Part shown: in pieces, positions 26,012-33,535 of the stretch | Layout of the letters: the number at the start of each line of letters is the position of its first letter | Numbering within the stretch: position 1 is the stretch's first letter | Source: Bosea sp. 29B | GTDB lineage: Bacteria; Pseudomonadota; Alphaproteobacteria; Rhizobiales; Beijerinckiaceae | Direction: 5' to 3' | Length of the DNA stretch: 64,000 nucleotides | Assembly: GCF_902506165.1 (NCBI RefSeq) | Contig: NZ_LR733817.1 | Span: forward strand, 1,534,255 to 1,598,254 | Position numbers and translations under genes: made by a program | The notes under the pieces: generated by a model | Database searches by the model: none | What the model was told of the DNA's origin: nothing | The model's input: only the letters and a program-made list of their open reading frames with translations

Positions 26012-26902
26012 ATGCTTCGCCCGCACCTCCCCTTGAACGCCTTGCGCGCCTTCGAGGCCTCGGCCCGCCATCTCAGCTTCACCAAGGCTGCGATCGAGCT
26101 CTGCGTCACCCAGGCCGCGATCAGCCATCAGGTGAAGGGGCTGGAGGAACGCCTCGGCGTCGAGCTCTTCCGCCGCCTGCCACGCGGCCTTGCCCTGACC
26201 GATGAAGGCCGCAGCCTGCTGCCGACGCTGCGCGAGAGCTTCGACCGCATCGCCGGGCTGCTCGAACGCTTCGAGACCGGGCGCCCCGTCGAGGTCCTGA
26301 ATGTCGGCGCGGTCGGCACCTTCGCGCTCGGCTGGCTGCTGCCGCGTCTCGCCGGCTTCCGTGCAGCCCATCCGCAAGTCGACCTCAGGCTCACCACCAA
26401 CAACAACCGGGTCGATCTCGCAGCCGAGGGGCTCGACTACGCCTTGCGCTTCGGCGGCGGTGCCTGGCATGGCACGGCGGCGCTGCGCCTATTCGAGGCG
26501 CCGATGACGCCGGTCTGCGCTCCGGCTCTGACCGCAACGCTGCACCACCCGATCGATCTTTCCGAACACGTCCTGCTGCGCTCCTATCGCGCCGATGAGT
26601 GGGCGCTGTGGAGCGATGCGGCCGGGATCGAGCCGTTGCAGGCGCGCGGGCCGGTCTTCGACAGCTCGATCGCCCTTGCCGAGGTCGCTGCGGCCGGCGA
26701 AGGCGTCGCGCTGGTGCCGGCGTTGCTGTTCTCGCGTTATTTCGACGATGGTAGGCTGCTTTGCCCTTTTCCAATCGAGGTCTCGCTCGGCAGCTACTGG
26801 CTGACCTGGCTGCAATCGCGCTCGCTCACGCCAGCCATGCTGGCCTTTCGCGACTGGCTCACGGATGAGAGCCGCAAAGGGAACGCGTCGCGAGCGGACT
26901 GA
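26012..26902 (+). CDS. ampR: LysR-family regulator, AmpR type
   Basis: 296 residues. The N-terminal winged helix-turn-helix reads LNALRAFEASARHLSFTKAA (about 8-27). In the effector domain VGTFALGWLLPRLAGFRAAHP followed by LTTNNNRVDLAAEGLDYALR matches the AmpR subgroup very closely. AmpR binds UDP-MurNAc-pentapeptide as repressor and anhydro-muropeptides as activator, and controls the divergent beta-lactamase. GcvA-type regulators share the fold, but the divergent bla gene supports AmpR. An efficient terminator of the tRNA unit follows on the other strand. Confidence 0.9.
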   Translation: MLRPHLPLNALRAFEASARHLSFTKAAIELCVTQAAISHQVKGLEERLGVELFRRLPRGLALTDEGRSLLPTLRESFDRIAGLLERFETGRPVEVLNVGAVGTFALGWLLPRLAGFRAAHPQVDLRLTTNNNRVDLAAEGLDYALRFGGGAWHGTAALRLFEAPMTPVCAPALTATLHHPIDLSEHVLLRSYRADEWALWSDAAGIEPLQARGPVFDSSIALAEVAAAGEGVALVPALLFSRYFDDGRLLCPFPIEVSLGSYWLTWLQSRSLTPAMLAFRDWLTDESRKGNASRAD

Positions 26903-26908
26903 CCAGCC

Positions 26909-26940
26909 AAAACAAAACGGCCGCCCTGTCGGGCGGCCGT
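26909..26940 (-). terminator. Rho-independent terminator of tRNA-Val transcript
   Basis: Read on the minus strand: a 10-base GC-rich stem (ACGGCCGCCC/GGGCGGCCGT, tetraloop GACA) followed by TTTTGTTTT. It lies 24 bases past the tRNA 3' end. It sits directly after the convergent ampR gene and may serve it weakly as well. Confidence 0.85.
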
Positions 26941-26964
26941 CTGTCCTTGGATCCAAGGAGAAAA

Positions 26965-27039
<75 letters not shown>

Positions 27040-27102
27040 GTTTCGCCCTAAAGCGTCCGGAACGACACCGGCCCGAGGGCGGTATCGCTGCGAGGTGGAG
27101 GG

Positions 27103-27131
27103 GCTATAGCGGAGGCGTGCGCGCCTTGCAA
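27103..27131 (-). promoter_or_regulatory. Sigma70-type promoter of tRNA-Val
   Basis: On the minus strand TTGCAA (27126-27131), a 17-base spacer and TATAGC (27103-27108). The expected start lies near 27096, leaving a leader of about 57 bases. The -35 hexamer sits inside a perfect 16-base palindrome, GCGCCTTGCAAGGCGC (27121-27136), which could be a regulator site. Confidence 0.6.
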
Positions 27132-27183
27132 GGCGCTTCGTCGGCTTCTTTGCAAGAAGCTGTGTTCGGCCCCTGCCGAGCCC

Positions 27184-27543
27184 TCACGCCGCAAGCAGCT
27201 TCTCGACCTCGTTGACCAGCTCACGCAGGTGGAAGGGCTTCGACAGCACCTTGGCATCCTTCGGCGTCTGTGAATCCGGATTGAGCGCCACCGCCGCGAA
27301 ACCGGTGATGAACATCACCTTGATGTCGGGATCGAGCTCGGTGGCACGGCGCGCCAGCTCGATTCCGTCCATCTCGGGCATGACGATGTCGGTCAGGAGC
27401 AATTCGAACGGCTCCTCGCGCAGCCGGTTATAGGCCGATAGCCCGTTGTCGAACGAGGCGACGTCATAGCCCGCATTCTGCAGCGCCTTCACCAGGAAGC
27501 GGCGCATGTCGTTATCGTCTTCGGCCAGGAGGATCTTGGTCAT
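27184..27543 (-). CDS. cpdR: CpdR, single-domain response regulator
   Basis: 119 residues, a receiver domain only. D52 in LLLTDIVMPEMDG is the phosphoacceptor, D9-D10 form the acid pocket and K102 in LSKPFHLREL completes it. The sequence follows Caulobacter CpdR almost word for word (LLAEDDNDMRRFLVKAL, FITGFAAVALNPDS). Unphosphorylated CpdR brings ClpXP to the pole and primes degradation of CtrA-network and other cell-cycle substrates; CckA-ChpT phosphorylation switches it off. Longer in-frame starts exist, but homologues begin at this M-T-K-I. The N-formylglutamate amidohydrolase gene is divergent from it. Confidence 0.95.
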   Translation of the reverse strand: MTKILLAEDDNDMRRFLVKALQNAGYDVASFDNGLSAYNRLREEPFELLLTDIVMPEMDGIELARRATELDPDIKVMFITGFAAVALNPDSQTPKDAKVLSKPFHLRELVNEVEKLLAA

Positions 27544-27831
27544 GGCGCCTTGCTTCATCCGTGATGTTGCACCGAGCCCACGCCGCCCTGCCCGTTGGCC
27601 GGAAGCCGATTCGCTCGTTCGTCGTCCCTCGTACCGGGTGGCCGTCCCTGCCATCCCGGGTGTCGCCGGTCCAGCCCGGCGTGAGGCGAACTCGTCGCTC
27701 GCACACACCCGGATGGATCAGCCAGTTCTATTTGGCGACATTACGGTAAACAACCAGTGAAGGCTGGCTAGCCAGATGACGAAAGGTCAGGCCCTTCAAT
27801 CAGCGGCAGCTTTGTGCTTGAGTCCATCAAC

Positions 27832-28752
27832 ATGACGCTGCCAGCCGGATTCTCCTTTCCCCGCCCGGACGACGTGATCGCTGAGATCGAGCGGCCGTTC
27901 ACGCTCCATCAGCCCGCGCTGCAGGTCGTCCCCGTCATCGTCGACGTGCCCCATGCCGGGCGGTGCTATCCGCGCGCCTTCGTCGAGGGCTCGCGCCTGC
28001 CGCTGCGGGCGCTGCGCCGCTCGGAGGACGCCTATGTCGACCTGCTCTTCTCCCATGCGGTCGCTCTCGGCGCGCCCCTGCTCGTCGCCGAGTTCCCGCG
28101 CGCCTTTCTCGACGCCAACCGCGAGCCCTACGAACTCGATCCGCGCATGTTCGAGGGCCGGCTGCCGGGCTTCGCCAACACCCGCTCGCTGCGCGTCGCC
28201 GGCGGGCTCGGCACGATCCCGCGCATCGTCGGCGAATCCTATGAAATCTATTCCGCCCGCATTCCGGTCGAGAGTGCGCTCAGCCGGATCGAGGCGCTCT
28301 ACCGGCCCTATCATGCCGGCCTGCGCCATCTGGTGAACCGCACCCAGGCCAGCTTCGGCAGCTGCATCTTGGTCGACGCCCATTCCATGCCGTCGACCGG
28401 ACTCGATCGCGACGGCGTCGCCAAGGCCGACATCATCCTCGGCGACCGCTTCGGCACCAGCGCCGCGAGCTTCGTAGTGGATGCGGCGGAAGAGGCGTTC
28501 ACGCGCGCCGGGCTCACCGTGACCCGTAACCGCCCCTATGCCGGCGGCTTCATCACCGAGCATTACGGCGCACCCGGCTCCGGCGTGCATGCCCTGCAGA
28601 TCGAGGTCAGCCGCGGCCTCTACATGAACGAGGCGACACTCGAGCCGAACAGCGGCTTTGCCGCGCTTCAACAGGTGATCAGCGCCGCCATGGCCGAATG
28701 CTTCGCGCGCTGGAGCGGCTGGAGCGACGACTGGCGCCAGGCCGCGGAGTAA
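27832..28752 (+). CDS. N-formylglutamate amidohydrolase family protein
   Basis: 306 residues from ATG. A GTG at 27814 would add six residues; neither has a clear ribosome site. VPVIVDVPHAGRCYP (about 32-46) carries the first histidine of the zinc site, LVDAHSMPS (about 176-184) the second region, and GFITEHYGAPGSGVHALQIEVSR (from about 240) the Glu/Gln-rich end of the active site. The family cleaves N-formylglutamate to formate and glutamate at the end of one histidine-degradation route; related proteins hydrolyse other N-acyl amino acids. No hut genes adjoin, so the substrate is uncertain. It stands divergent from cpdR. Confidence 0.85.
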   Translation: MTLPAGFSFPRPDDVIAEIERPFTLHQPALQVVPVIVDVPHAGRCYPRAFVEGSRLPLRALRRSEDAYVDLLFSHAVALGAPLLVAEFPRAFLDANREPYELDPRMFEGRLPGFANTRSLRVAGGLGTIPRIVGESYEIYSARIPVESALSRIEALYRPYHAGLRHLVNRTQASFGSCILVDAHSMPSTGLDRDGVAKADIILGDRFGTSAASFVVDAAEEAFTRAGLTVTRNRPYAGGFITEHYGAPGSGVHALQIEVSRGLYMNEATLEPNSGFAALQQVISAAMAECFARWSGWSDDWRQAAE

Positions 28753-28783
28753 GTCTCCATACGCGGCCAATTCCTTGAGACCA

Positions 28784-28878
28784 AAAGAAAAAGGGCCGCG
28801 CACTTTCGTGGCGGCCCGAAGTCTAGGGAGGAAACGCCCAAGGAGGGCAACGAAGGTTTGAGGTCATCTCCCCTTCGC
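28784..28878 (-). ncRNA. mmgR: sRNA of the mmgR/suhB (alpha-r8) type
   Basis: About 95 nt inferred from promoter, structure and terminator. A 5' stem CGAAGG/CCTTCG is followed by GCCC-TCCTT-GGGC and a single-stranded TTTCCTCCC, both exposing anti-Shine-Dalgarno CCUCC. A strong terminator stem GGGCCGC/GCGGCCC, capped by CAC-GAAA-GTG, ends in TTTTTCTTTT. The GCCCTCCTTGGGCGTTTCC core is as I remember it for the rhizobial suhB/mmgR RNA, which represses polyhydroxybutyrate granule formation in Sinorhizobium. It lies next to an inositol-monophosphatase-family gene, as the Rfam name suhB implies. It probably acts in trans on ribosome sites. The match is from memory, not a search. Confidence 0.8.
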
Positions 28879-28884
28879 AGTGCA

Positions 28885-28913
28885 CAATAGCGCATTGCGC
28901 TGCAAAAACGCAA
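28885..28913 (-). promoter_or_regulatory. Promoter of the mmgR-type sRNA
   Basis: On the minus strand TTGCGT (28908-28913), a 17-base spacer and CTATTG (28885-28890), giving a start near 28878. The spacer holds the dyad GCGCAATGCGC. The hexamers fit alphaproteobacterial housekeeping sigma preference (TTG..., CTAT...). Confidence 0.6.
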
Positions 28914-29102
28914 GTCGAAACACGGATATCGACATGCAAAAAACGCATGATGAACCTCATAGTCGTCATGAGCTGTCCGATTTCGCCGGACCGGCCGAAG
29001 CTGAACTGTCCTGACCTGATCGGTCTCTGCCGGGACGGCGCTTGTCATCCCGTGCGCCGCACAGCATGAAGGCGGCAGGCGGGTGGAGCCAAGGGAACCC
29101 TG
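28914..29102. other. Non-coding stretch upstream of hisN-like gene
   Basis: The rest of the 350-base gap after the sRNA. It is relatively AT-rich around 28905-28970 and should hold the promoter of the phosphatase gene at 29103. I see no repeat, reading frame or RNA structure that I can name in it. Confidence 0.4.
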
Positions 29103-29885
29103 ATGAGCGCGGTCGATTTCACGGAATTCGTCTCCCGGCTGGCGACTCTGTCGGGCAAGGCGATACTGCCCTTCTTCCGCGCCCGGCATACCACCGAGGA
29201 CAAGTCCGGCGGCGGCGTCTTCGACCCCGTGACCGAGGGCGATCGCGCCGGTGAGGACGTGATGCGCAACCTGATCAAGCGCACCTTCCCGGCCCATGGC
29301 ATCCTCGGCGAGGAATTCGGCTCCGAAAATGCCGACGCCGAATATGTCTGGGTGCTCGACCCGATCGACGGCACCCGCGCCTTCATCTCCGGCATCCCGG
29401 TCTGGGGCACGCTGATCGGCCTGACCCGCAAGGGCGTGCCGGTCTACGGCATGATGAATCAGCCCTTCACCGGCGAGCGCTTCTCAGGCGACGGCCGCAT
29501 GGCGCGCTATGAAGGGCCGAACGGACCGCGCACGCTGCACACCCGCCAGGTGACCGATCTCACTGAGGCGACGCTGATGACGACGAGCCCGAACCTCTTC
29601 GTCGACGGGCAGAAAGCCGCTTACAACCGGGTCGAAAGCGCCGTCCGCATGGCGCGCTATGGCTGCGACTGCTACGCCTATTGCATGCTCGCCGCCGGCC
29701 ATATCGATCTCGTCATCGAAAGCGGGCTGAAGCCTTATGACATCGTCGCGCTGATCCCGATCATCGAGGGCGCCGGCGGCATCGTCACCTCATGGGACGG
29801 TGGCAGCGCCGCCCAGGGCGGCACCATCCTCGCCGCCGGCAACAAGACCTTGCACCAGGCCGCTCTCGCCCTCCTGAACGGCTGA
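29103..29885 (+). CDS. hisN: Inositol-monophosphatase-family histidinol-phosphatase
   Basis: 260 residues. The two metal motifs of the IMPase family are intact: GEEFGS (E70-E71) and DPIDGTRAF (D86, D89, G90, T91). The third region GLKPYDIVALIPIIEGAGG (from about 211) contains the P-Y-D-x-x-A variant seen in HisN-type histidinol-phosphate phosphatases rather than the W-D-x-A of SuhB. It would perform the last phosphatase step of histidine synthesis; activity on other sugar phosphates cannot be excluded. The last 96 bases overlap the convergent hydrolase gene. Confidence 0.85.
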   Translation: MSAVDFTEFVSRLATLSGKAILPFFRARHTTEDKSGGGVFDPVTEGDRAGEDVMRNLIKRTFPAHGILGEEFGSENADAEYVWVLDPIDGTRAFISGIPVWGTLIGLTRKGVPVYGMMNQPFTGERFSGDGRMARYEGPNGPRTLHTRQVTDLTEATLMTTSPNLFVDGQKAAYNRVESAVRMARYGCDCYAYCMLAAGHIDLVIESGLKPYDIVALIPIIEGAGGIVTSWDGGSAAQGGTILAAGNKTLHQAALALLNG

Positions 29886-30857
29886 CGCCGGGGCCGACAT
29901 CTCGACCGGCACGTCCTCGCCGGGGATGAAGGCGTCGAAGGCTGCCCAGAACTGCGCCCGGATCGCGTCGGTCTCCATCAGGATCTCGTGGCGCGCCGTC
30001 GGCAGCACCAGGGCGGAACCCGTCTTGAGCCTCGCCGCAAAGCGCTCGATCGCCGGCGTCGACACCACGGGATCGCGCCCGGCGGCGACGATCAGGGTCG
30101 GCACCCTGACCTCGAGCGGCGCGCGCGGCTGCGCCAGCCGATCCATCAACTGGAAGGCGGCGTGGATCCAGCCGACGCTGGGGTCGCCGATCGCAAGATC
30201 GCGCGCCGCAGCCGACAGGGCAGCGTTGCGGGCATAGCGGACCGGGTCCGAGCTCAGCCGGTTGCCCTCGAACGGCTTGGTGCCGATCGCGGTGTCGCCG
30301 CCGCCAGGCACGAAGGCCTTGCCGAAGCCGAGCCAGTACAGCACCCGCGCCAGCCAGCGCGCGCCGCGCGGATTCTCGATCATGGCGATGCCGAGCATCG
30401 GCGCGATCGCGACCAGTCGCTCCACTGGCAGCGCCTCGTGCCGGGCAGCGTCGAGGCAGAGTGCCGCGCCCATCGAGTGCGCCAGGACGAAATAGGGCGG
30501 CGGCAGGCGCTCCTGCATCTGCGCCACGACCAGCGCGAGATCGCGCTCGTAATGCACCAGCCGACCGATATGTCCCTTGCGCAGCCGGCCGGTGAAGCGT
30601 TGCGAACCGCCTTGCCCGCGCCAGTCGAAGGTCAGCACATGAAAGCCGCGGCGACGCAGCTCGGCGATCGTCTCGCTATAGCGCTCGATGAACTCAGCCC
30701 GCCCCTGCACGACCAGGACCGTGCCTCTCTCCTTGCGCACGCTCGGCCGCCAGCTCGCCAGGCGCAGCCGCGCCCTGTCGCTGGTCTCGCCGAACCAGAC
30801 CTTGCCATGGCCGGGCACCGGGTAATCCGGCTGATGGAAGAATTCGGCCTCGGTCAT
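29790..30857 (-). CDS. Alpha/beta hydrolase, lysophospholipase/monoacylglycerol-lipase type
   Basis: 355 residues. The nucleophile S128 lies in LAHSMGA, a variant of GxSxG. The acid is in AAGRDPVV and the His in TARHEILME. The strand-turn FDWRGQGGSQR is characteristic of the PldB/MAGL group. No signal peptide. I chose ATG because a GGAG lies five bases upstream; a GTG two codons earlier is less likely. The C-terminal 32 codons overlap the 3' end of the convergent hisN-like gene on the other strand, which is unusual for two apparently intact genes and could produce antisense control. Confidence 0.85.
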   Translation of the reverse strand: MTEAEFFHQPDYPVPGHGKVWFGETSDRARLRLASWRPSVRKERGTVLVVQGRAEFIERYSETIAELRRRGFHVLTFDWRGQGGSQRFTGRLRKGHIGRLVHYERDLALVVAQMQERLPPPYFVLAHSMGAALCLDAARHEALPVERLVAIAPMLGIAMIENPRGARWLARVLYWLGFGKAFVPGGGDTAIGTKPFEGNRLSSDPVRYARNAALSAAARDLAIGDPSVGWIHAAFQLMDRLAQPRAPLEVRVPTLIVAAGRDPVVSTPAIERFAARLKTGSALVLPTARHEILMETDAIRAQFWAAFDAFIPGEDVPVEMSAPASAVQEGESGLVQGLVAGGEDGAALGGAATVP

Positions 30858-30905
30858 CGACACTCCGGCAGGATCACCGCTTCGTTATGCCCAGTTGGAC
30901 CCGGA

Positions 30906-31034
30906 CTTGAAAAGCCGGAAAACGTCACCCAGATCATTGCTGCGCAGGCCGTGAAGCGGCTGCGCGAGCCTTACCCAAAGCCCGCGCTCATGATGAGGCG
31001 GGTGATCAACTGTCGCTTCCCTTGGAGGACAATC
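30906..31034 (+). promoter_or_regulatory. RpoH-like promoter and ROSE-type RNA thermometer of hsp20
   Basis: CTTGAA (30906-30911) and CACCCAGAT (30926-30934) resemble an RpoH promoter, with a start near 30942 and a leader of about 93 bases. At the leader's 3' end TCGCT (31013-31017) and the following TTCC can pair with the ribosome site GGAGGA (31024-31029). U-Y-G-C-U opposite the Shine-Dalgarno is the hallmark of ROSE thermometers of rhizobial small heat-shock genes. Melting on heat would free the ribosome site six bases before the ATG. Confidence 0.7.
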
Positions 31035-31496
31035 ATGCGTTCCTACGATCTTTCCCCGCTCTATCGCTCGACCGTCGGCTTCGACCGCCTGTTCTCGCTG
31101 CTCGACCAGGCCACCAATGTCGAGAACGCCCCGAGCTATCCGCCCTACAATATCGAGCGTACCGCCGAGAACGCCTATCGTATCTCGATCGCGGTCGCCG
31201 GTTTCGGCGACGCCGACCTCTCGATCGAGAGCAAGGAGAACGCGCTGACCGTCCGCGGCGAGAAGAAAGCCGCCGATGACGCCGACAAGCGCGAGATCCT
31301 GCACCAGGGCATCGCCGCTCGCGCCTTTGAGCGCCGCTTCCAGCTTGCCGACTATGTCCAGGTCACCGGCGCCAGCCTCGAGAACGGGCTGCTCCATATC
31401 GACCTCGTCCGCGAGATCCCCGAGGCCAAGAAGCCGCGCCTGATCCCGATCGGCGGCAGCGCCCCCAAGGTGATCGAGGCCAAGAAGGCGGCGTAA
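31035..31496 (+). CDS. Small heat-shock protein, Hsp20/IbpA family
   Basis: 153 residues. It begins MRSYDLSPLYRSTVGFDRLF, typical of rhizobial class A small heat-shock proteins. The alpha-crystallin domain runs from about 35 to 130, with YRISIAVAGF, LTVRGEKK and a GASLENGLLHIDL strand. It is an ATP-independent chaperone that holds unfolding proteins in oligomers. The upstream RpoH-like promoter and ROSE-type leader indicate strong heat induction at both transcription and translation. A good terminator follows. Confidence 0.95.
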   Translation: MRSYDLSPLYRSTVGFDRLFSLLDQATNVENAPSYPPYNIERTAENAYRISIAVAGFGDADLSIESKENALTVRGEKKAADDADKREILHQGIAARAFERRFQLADYVQVTGASLENGLLHIDLVREIPEAKKPRLIPIGGSAPKVIEAKKAA

Positions 31497-31522
31497 CCAG
31501 TATCTCGCCTCCCTAAAACACG

Positions 31523-31558
31523 AGAGCCTCCTCGGGAAACCGGGGAGGCTCTTTGTTT
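31523..31558 (+). terminator. Terminator of hsp20
   Basis: Stem AGAGCCTCC/GGAGGCTCT with additional inner pairs around a GAAA loop, followed by TTTGTTT. It lies 27 bases past the hsp20 stop. Confidence 0.88.
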
Positions 31559-31573
31559 GCCGACCTGCCGCCC

Positions 31574-32374
31574 TCAGTTCGGCGGATTGACCGGCGCTAT
31601 CGGCGTCTCCGGCTTCGGCTGCGCCGTCTTCATCTCCTCGATCTGCACCGGCGGCAGCGTCGTATCGGGCGTCGGGATGCCGCTCGGATGCGCCCGTGCC
31701 AGCGGCGGCAGGCGATCGGGCTCCTCGGCCCCGCGGACATCCTGCGGATTGACCAGTTTCGGCTTGCCGATGTCGCTCGGCGCGACCGAGGGTACCGCAG
31801 CCGGCTTCGTCGTGGGCACATCGGGCTTCGGGGCAGCCGGTGACGGCGGAACGACCGTCGCCGGCGCGCTCGCCTCGGCCGGCGGCTGCGCCGGCTTCAA
31901 CGCGGCCGGCCGCTCGGGCGGGCGCGGCGTCAGCTTCTTCGGCGCCGGGCGCTCCTCCTCGCGCGGATCGAGCCTGACAACCCGCGGCGGCTGCAGCACA
32001 ATCCGGTCGATCAGTTCGCCATTGAAGCGGTCGATGATCAGCCGCACCCGCGACCCGTTCGCCGCCAGGCCGTCGACGACGATGGCCGAGCCGGTGCGCA
32101 CCGTCCGCTGCACCTCGCGCAGACCAAATTCCTGCGCCGCAATCCGTCCGACAGCCCGCGGCGGAATCGGCGCTGCCCGGCGCGGCGCGTAATCGTAGCG
32201 CGGGCCGTAGTCATCGTCGTAGTCGTAGCCGTAACGGGCGTAGCCGCCGCCATAGTCGTCGAGCTGCGCCAGGGCCGGGCCACTCGCGCCGGCCATCACG
32301 GCCAGAACGGCGAGGCCGGCCATCCGATGGCGCAAACGGCGCGGCGCGGCGGCGGGCGAAACCAAAACTGCCAT
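31574..32374 (-). CDS. Exported proline-rich protein with PepSY-like segment
   Basis: 266 residues with a Sec signal ending near ALAQ at 37, then a Tyr/Asp-rich stretch (YGYDYDDDYGPRYDY). A folded segment follows at about 72-128 (RIAAQEFGLREVQRTVRTGS and onwards), which resembles a PepSY-type domain ending in NGELIDRIV. The C-terminal half is Pro/Ala-rich and probably unstructured. It is periplasmic or envelope-bound. Similar proteins of unknown role are common in Hyphomicrobiales. It is convergent with hsp20, and an AAGGACA ribosome site supports the start. Confidence 0.75.
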   Translation of the reverse strand: MAVLVSPAAAPRRLRHRMAGLAVLAVMAGASGPALAQLDDYGGGYARYGYDYDDDYGPRYDYAPRRAAPIPPRAVGRIAAQEFGLREVQRTVRTGSAIVVDGLAANGSRVRLIIDRFNGELIDRIVLQPPRVVRLDPREEERPAPKKLTPRPPERPAALKPAQPPAEASAPATVVPPSPAAPKPDVPTTKPAAVPSVAPSDIGKPKLVNPQDVRGAEEPDRLPPLARAHPSGIPTPDTTLPPVQIEEMKTAQPKPETPIAPVNPPN

Positions 32375-32476
32375 GGTCTGTCCTTTACCAGACGAAATTC
32401 GCAGCCTTCAGTTCTCGGTAAGGATTGCGGCGCGCTTGCGGCGTGAATCGGCTGGGAAACAGGCTCTTTCCGGCGC

Positions 32477-33535
32477 TTAGACGGTCGCCAGGACAGCAGC
32501 GAGCCGGTCGACCTCCTCTGCTCGCGTCGCAAACGAGCAGACGAAGCGGCCGACGACCTCGCCAGCCTGAAGCTTCTCCCCCACAGGAAGCGCACCATCC
32601 GACCAGGCGATGTACTGCACGCCCTGCGCCGCCAGCGCCGCTTGCACCCGTGGCGGCAGCACCAGAAAGACCTCGTTCGCTTCGCTGGCCCAGGCCAGCC
32701 GCAGCTTGCCCGCAGCCGCGACGGCATCGGCCAGGCGCTTGGCCATCGCATTGGCATGGCGGGCAAGGTCGAGCCAGTGGCCATCGGCCAGCAACCCTTC
32801 GAACTGCGCTCCGATCAGCCGGCCCTTGGACAGGGTGTGCCCGGCACGCTTGCGTCGCCACAGCATCTCACCTGCATCCGCCGGATCGAAGACGATCACC
32901 GCTTCGGCTGCAAAGGCGCCGTTCTTGGTGCCGCCGAAGGAGAGCACGTCGACACCCGCCCTCCAGGTGATCTCGGCGGGCGTGCAACCCGACGCCGCGA
33001 CCGCATTGGCGAAGCGGGCGCCGTCCATATGCAGCTTCAGCCCGCGCGGCGCGATCGCCTGCTTCAGCGCCGCGATCTCCTCCGCCTTGTAGACCAGCCC
33101 GCACTCTGTCGCCTGCGTGATCGACAACATCTGCGGCTGGACCTGATGCACGGCGCCCGCGCGCATCCGCGCGAGCTGGTCGATGACGACCTCCGGTGCG
33201 AGCTTGCAGCCATCGCCCGGCAGGCCGACGATCTTGGCCCCGCCGGTGAAGAATTCGGGCGCTCCGCATTCGTCGGCGGCGATATGCGCCTCGTGATGGC
33301 AGAGCACTGCCCCCCAGGGCTGGACCAGGCTCGCCAACGCCAGGGAATTCGCTGCCGTGCCGGTCGTGACCAGGAAGACTGCGACCTCCCGCTCGAACAG
33401 CTCGGCGAACCGCCCTTCGACCCGCTTGGTCCAGGCATCGTTGCCATAGCCGGCGGCGAAGCCGTCATTGGCCGCCACCATAGCCTGCATCACCGGCGCG
33501 CTCGCCCCGGCCAGATTGTCGCTGATGAAGTTCAT
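32477..33535 (-). CDS. ltaE: Low-specificity L-threonine aldolase
   Basis: 352 residues of fold-type I PLP enzymes. K204 in SFGGTKNGA is the Schiff-base lysine, and HMDGARFANA (about 169-178) holds the aspartate that binds the pyridine ring. TTGTAANSLAL near 57-67 is the phosphate cup. It splits threonine or allo-threonine to glycine and acetaldehyde. It is monocistronic, and its promoter lies in the long gap towards gltB. Confidence 0.9.
   Translation of the reverse strand: MNFISDNLAGASAPVMQAMVAANDGFAAGYGNDAWTKRVEGRFAELFEREVAVFLVTTGTAANSLALASLVQPWGAVLCHHEAHIAADECGAPEFFTGGAKIVGLPGDGCKLAPEVVIDQLARMRAGAVHQVQPQMLSITQATECGLVYKAEEIAALKQAIAPRGLKLHMDGARFANAVAASGCTPAEITWRAGVDVLSFGGTKNGAFAAEAVIVFDPADAGEMLWRRKRAGHTLSKGRLIGAQFEGLLADGHWLDLARHANAMAKRLADAVAAAGKLRLAWASEANEVFLVLPPRVQAALAAQGVQYIAWSDGALPVGEKLQAGEVVGRFVCSFATRAEEVDRLAAVLATV

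Noticed and set aside
27144..27160. GCTTCTT-TGC-AAGAAGC hairpin as cpdR terminator
   Set aside because: No T-run follows on the cpdR strand and the stem is AT-rich and short.
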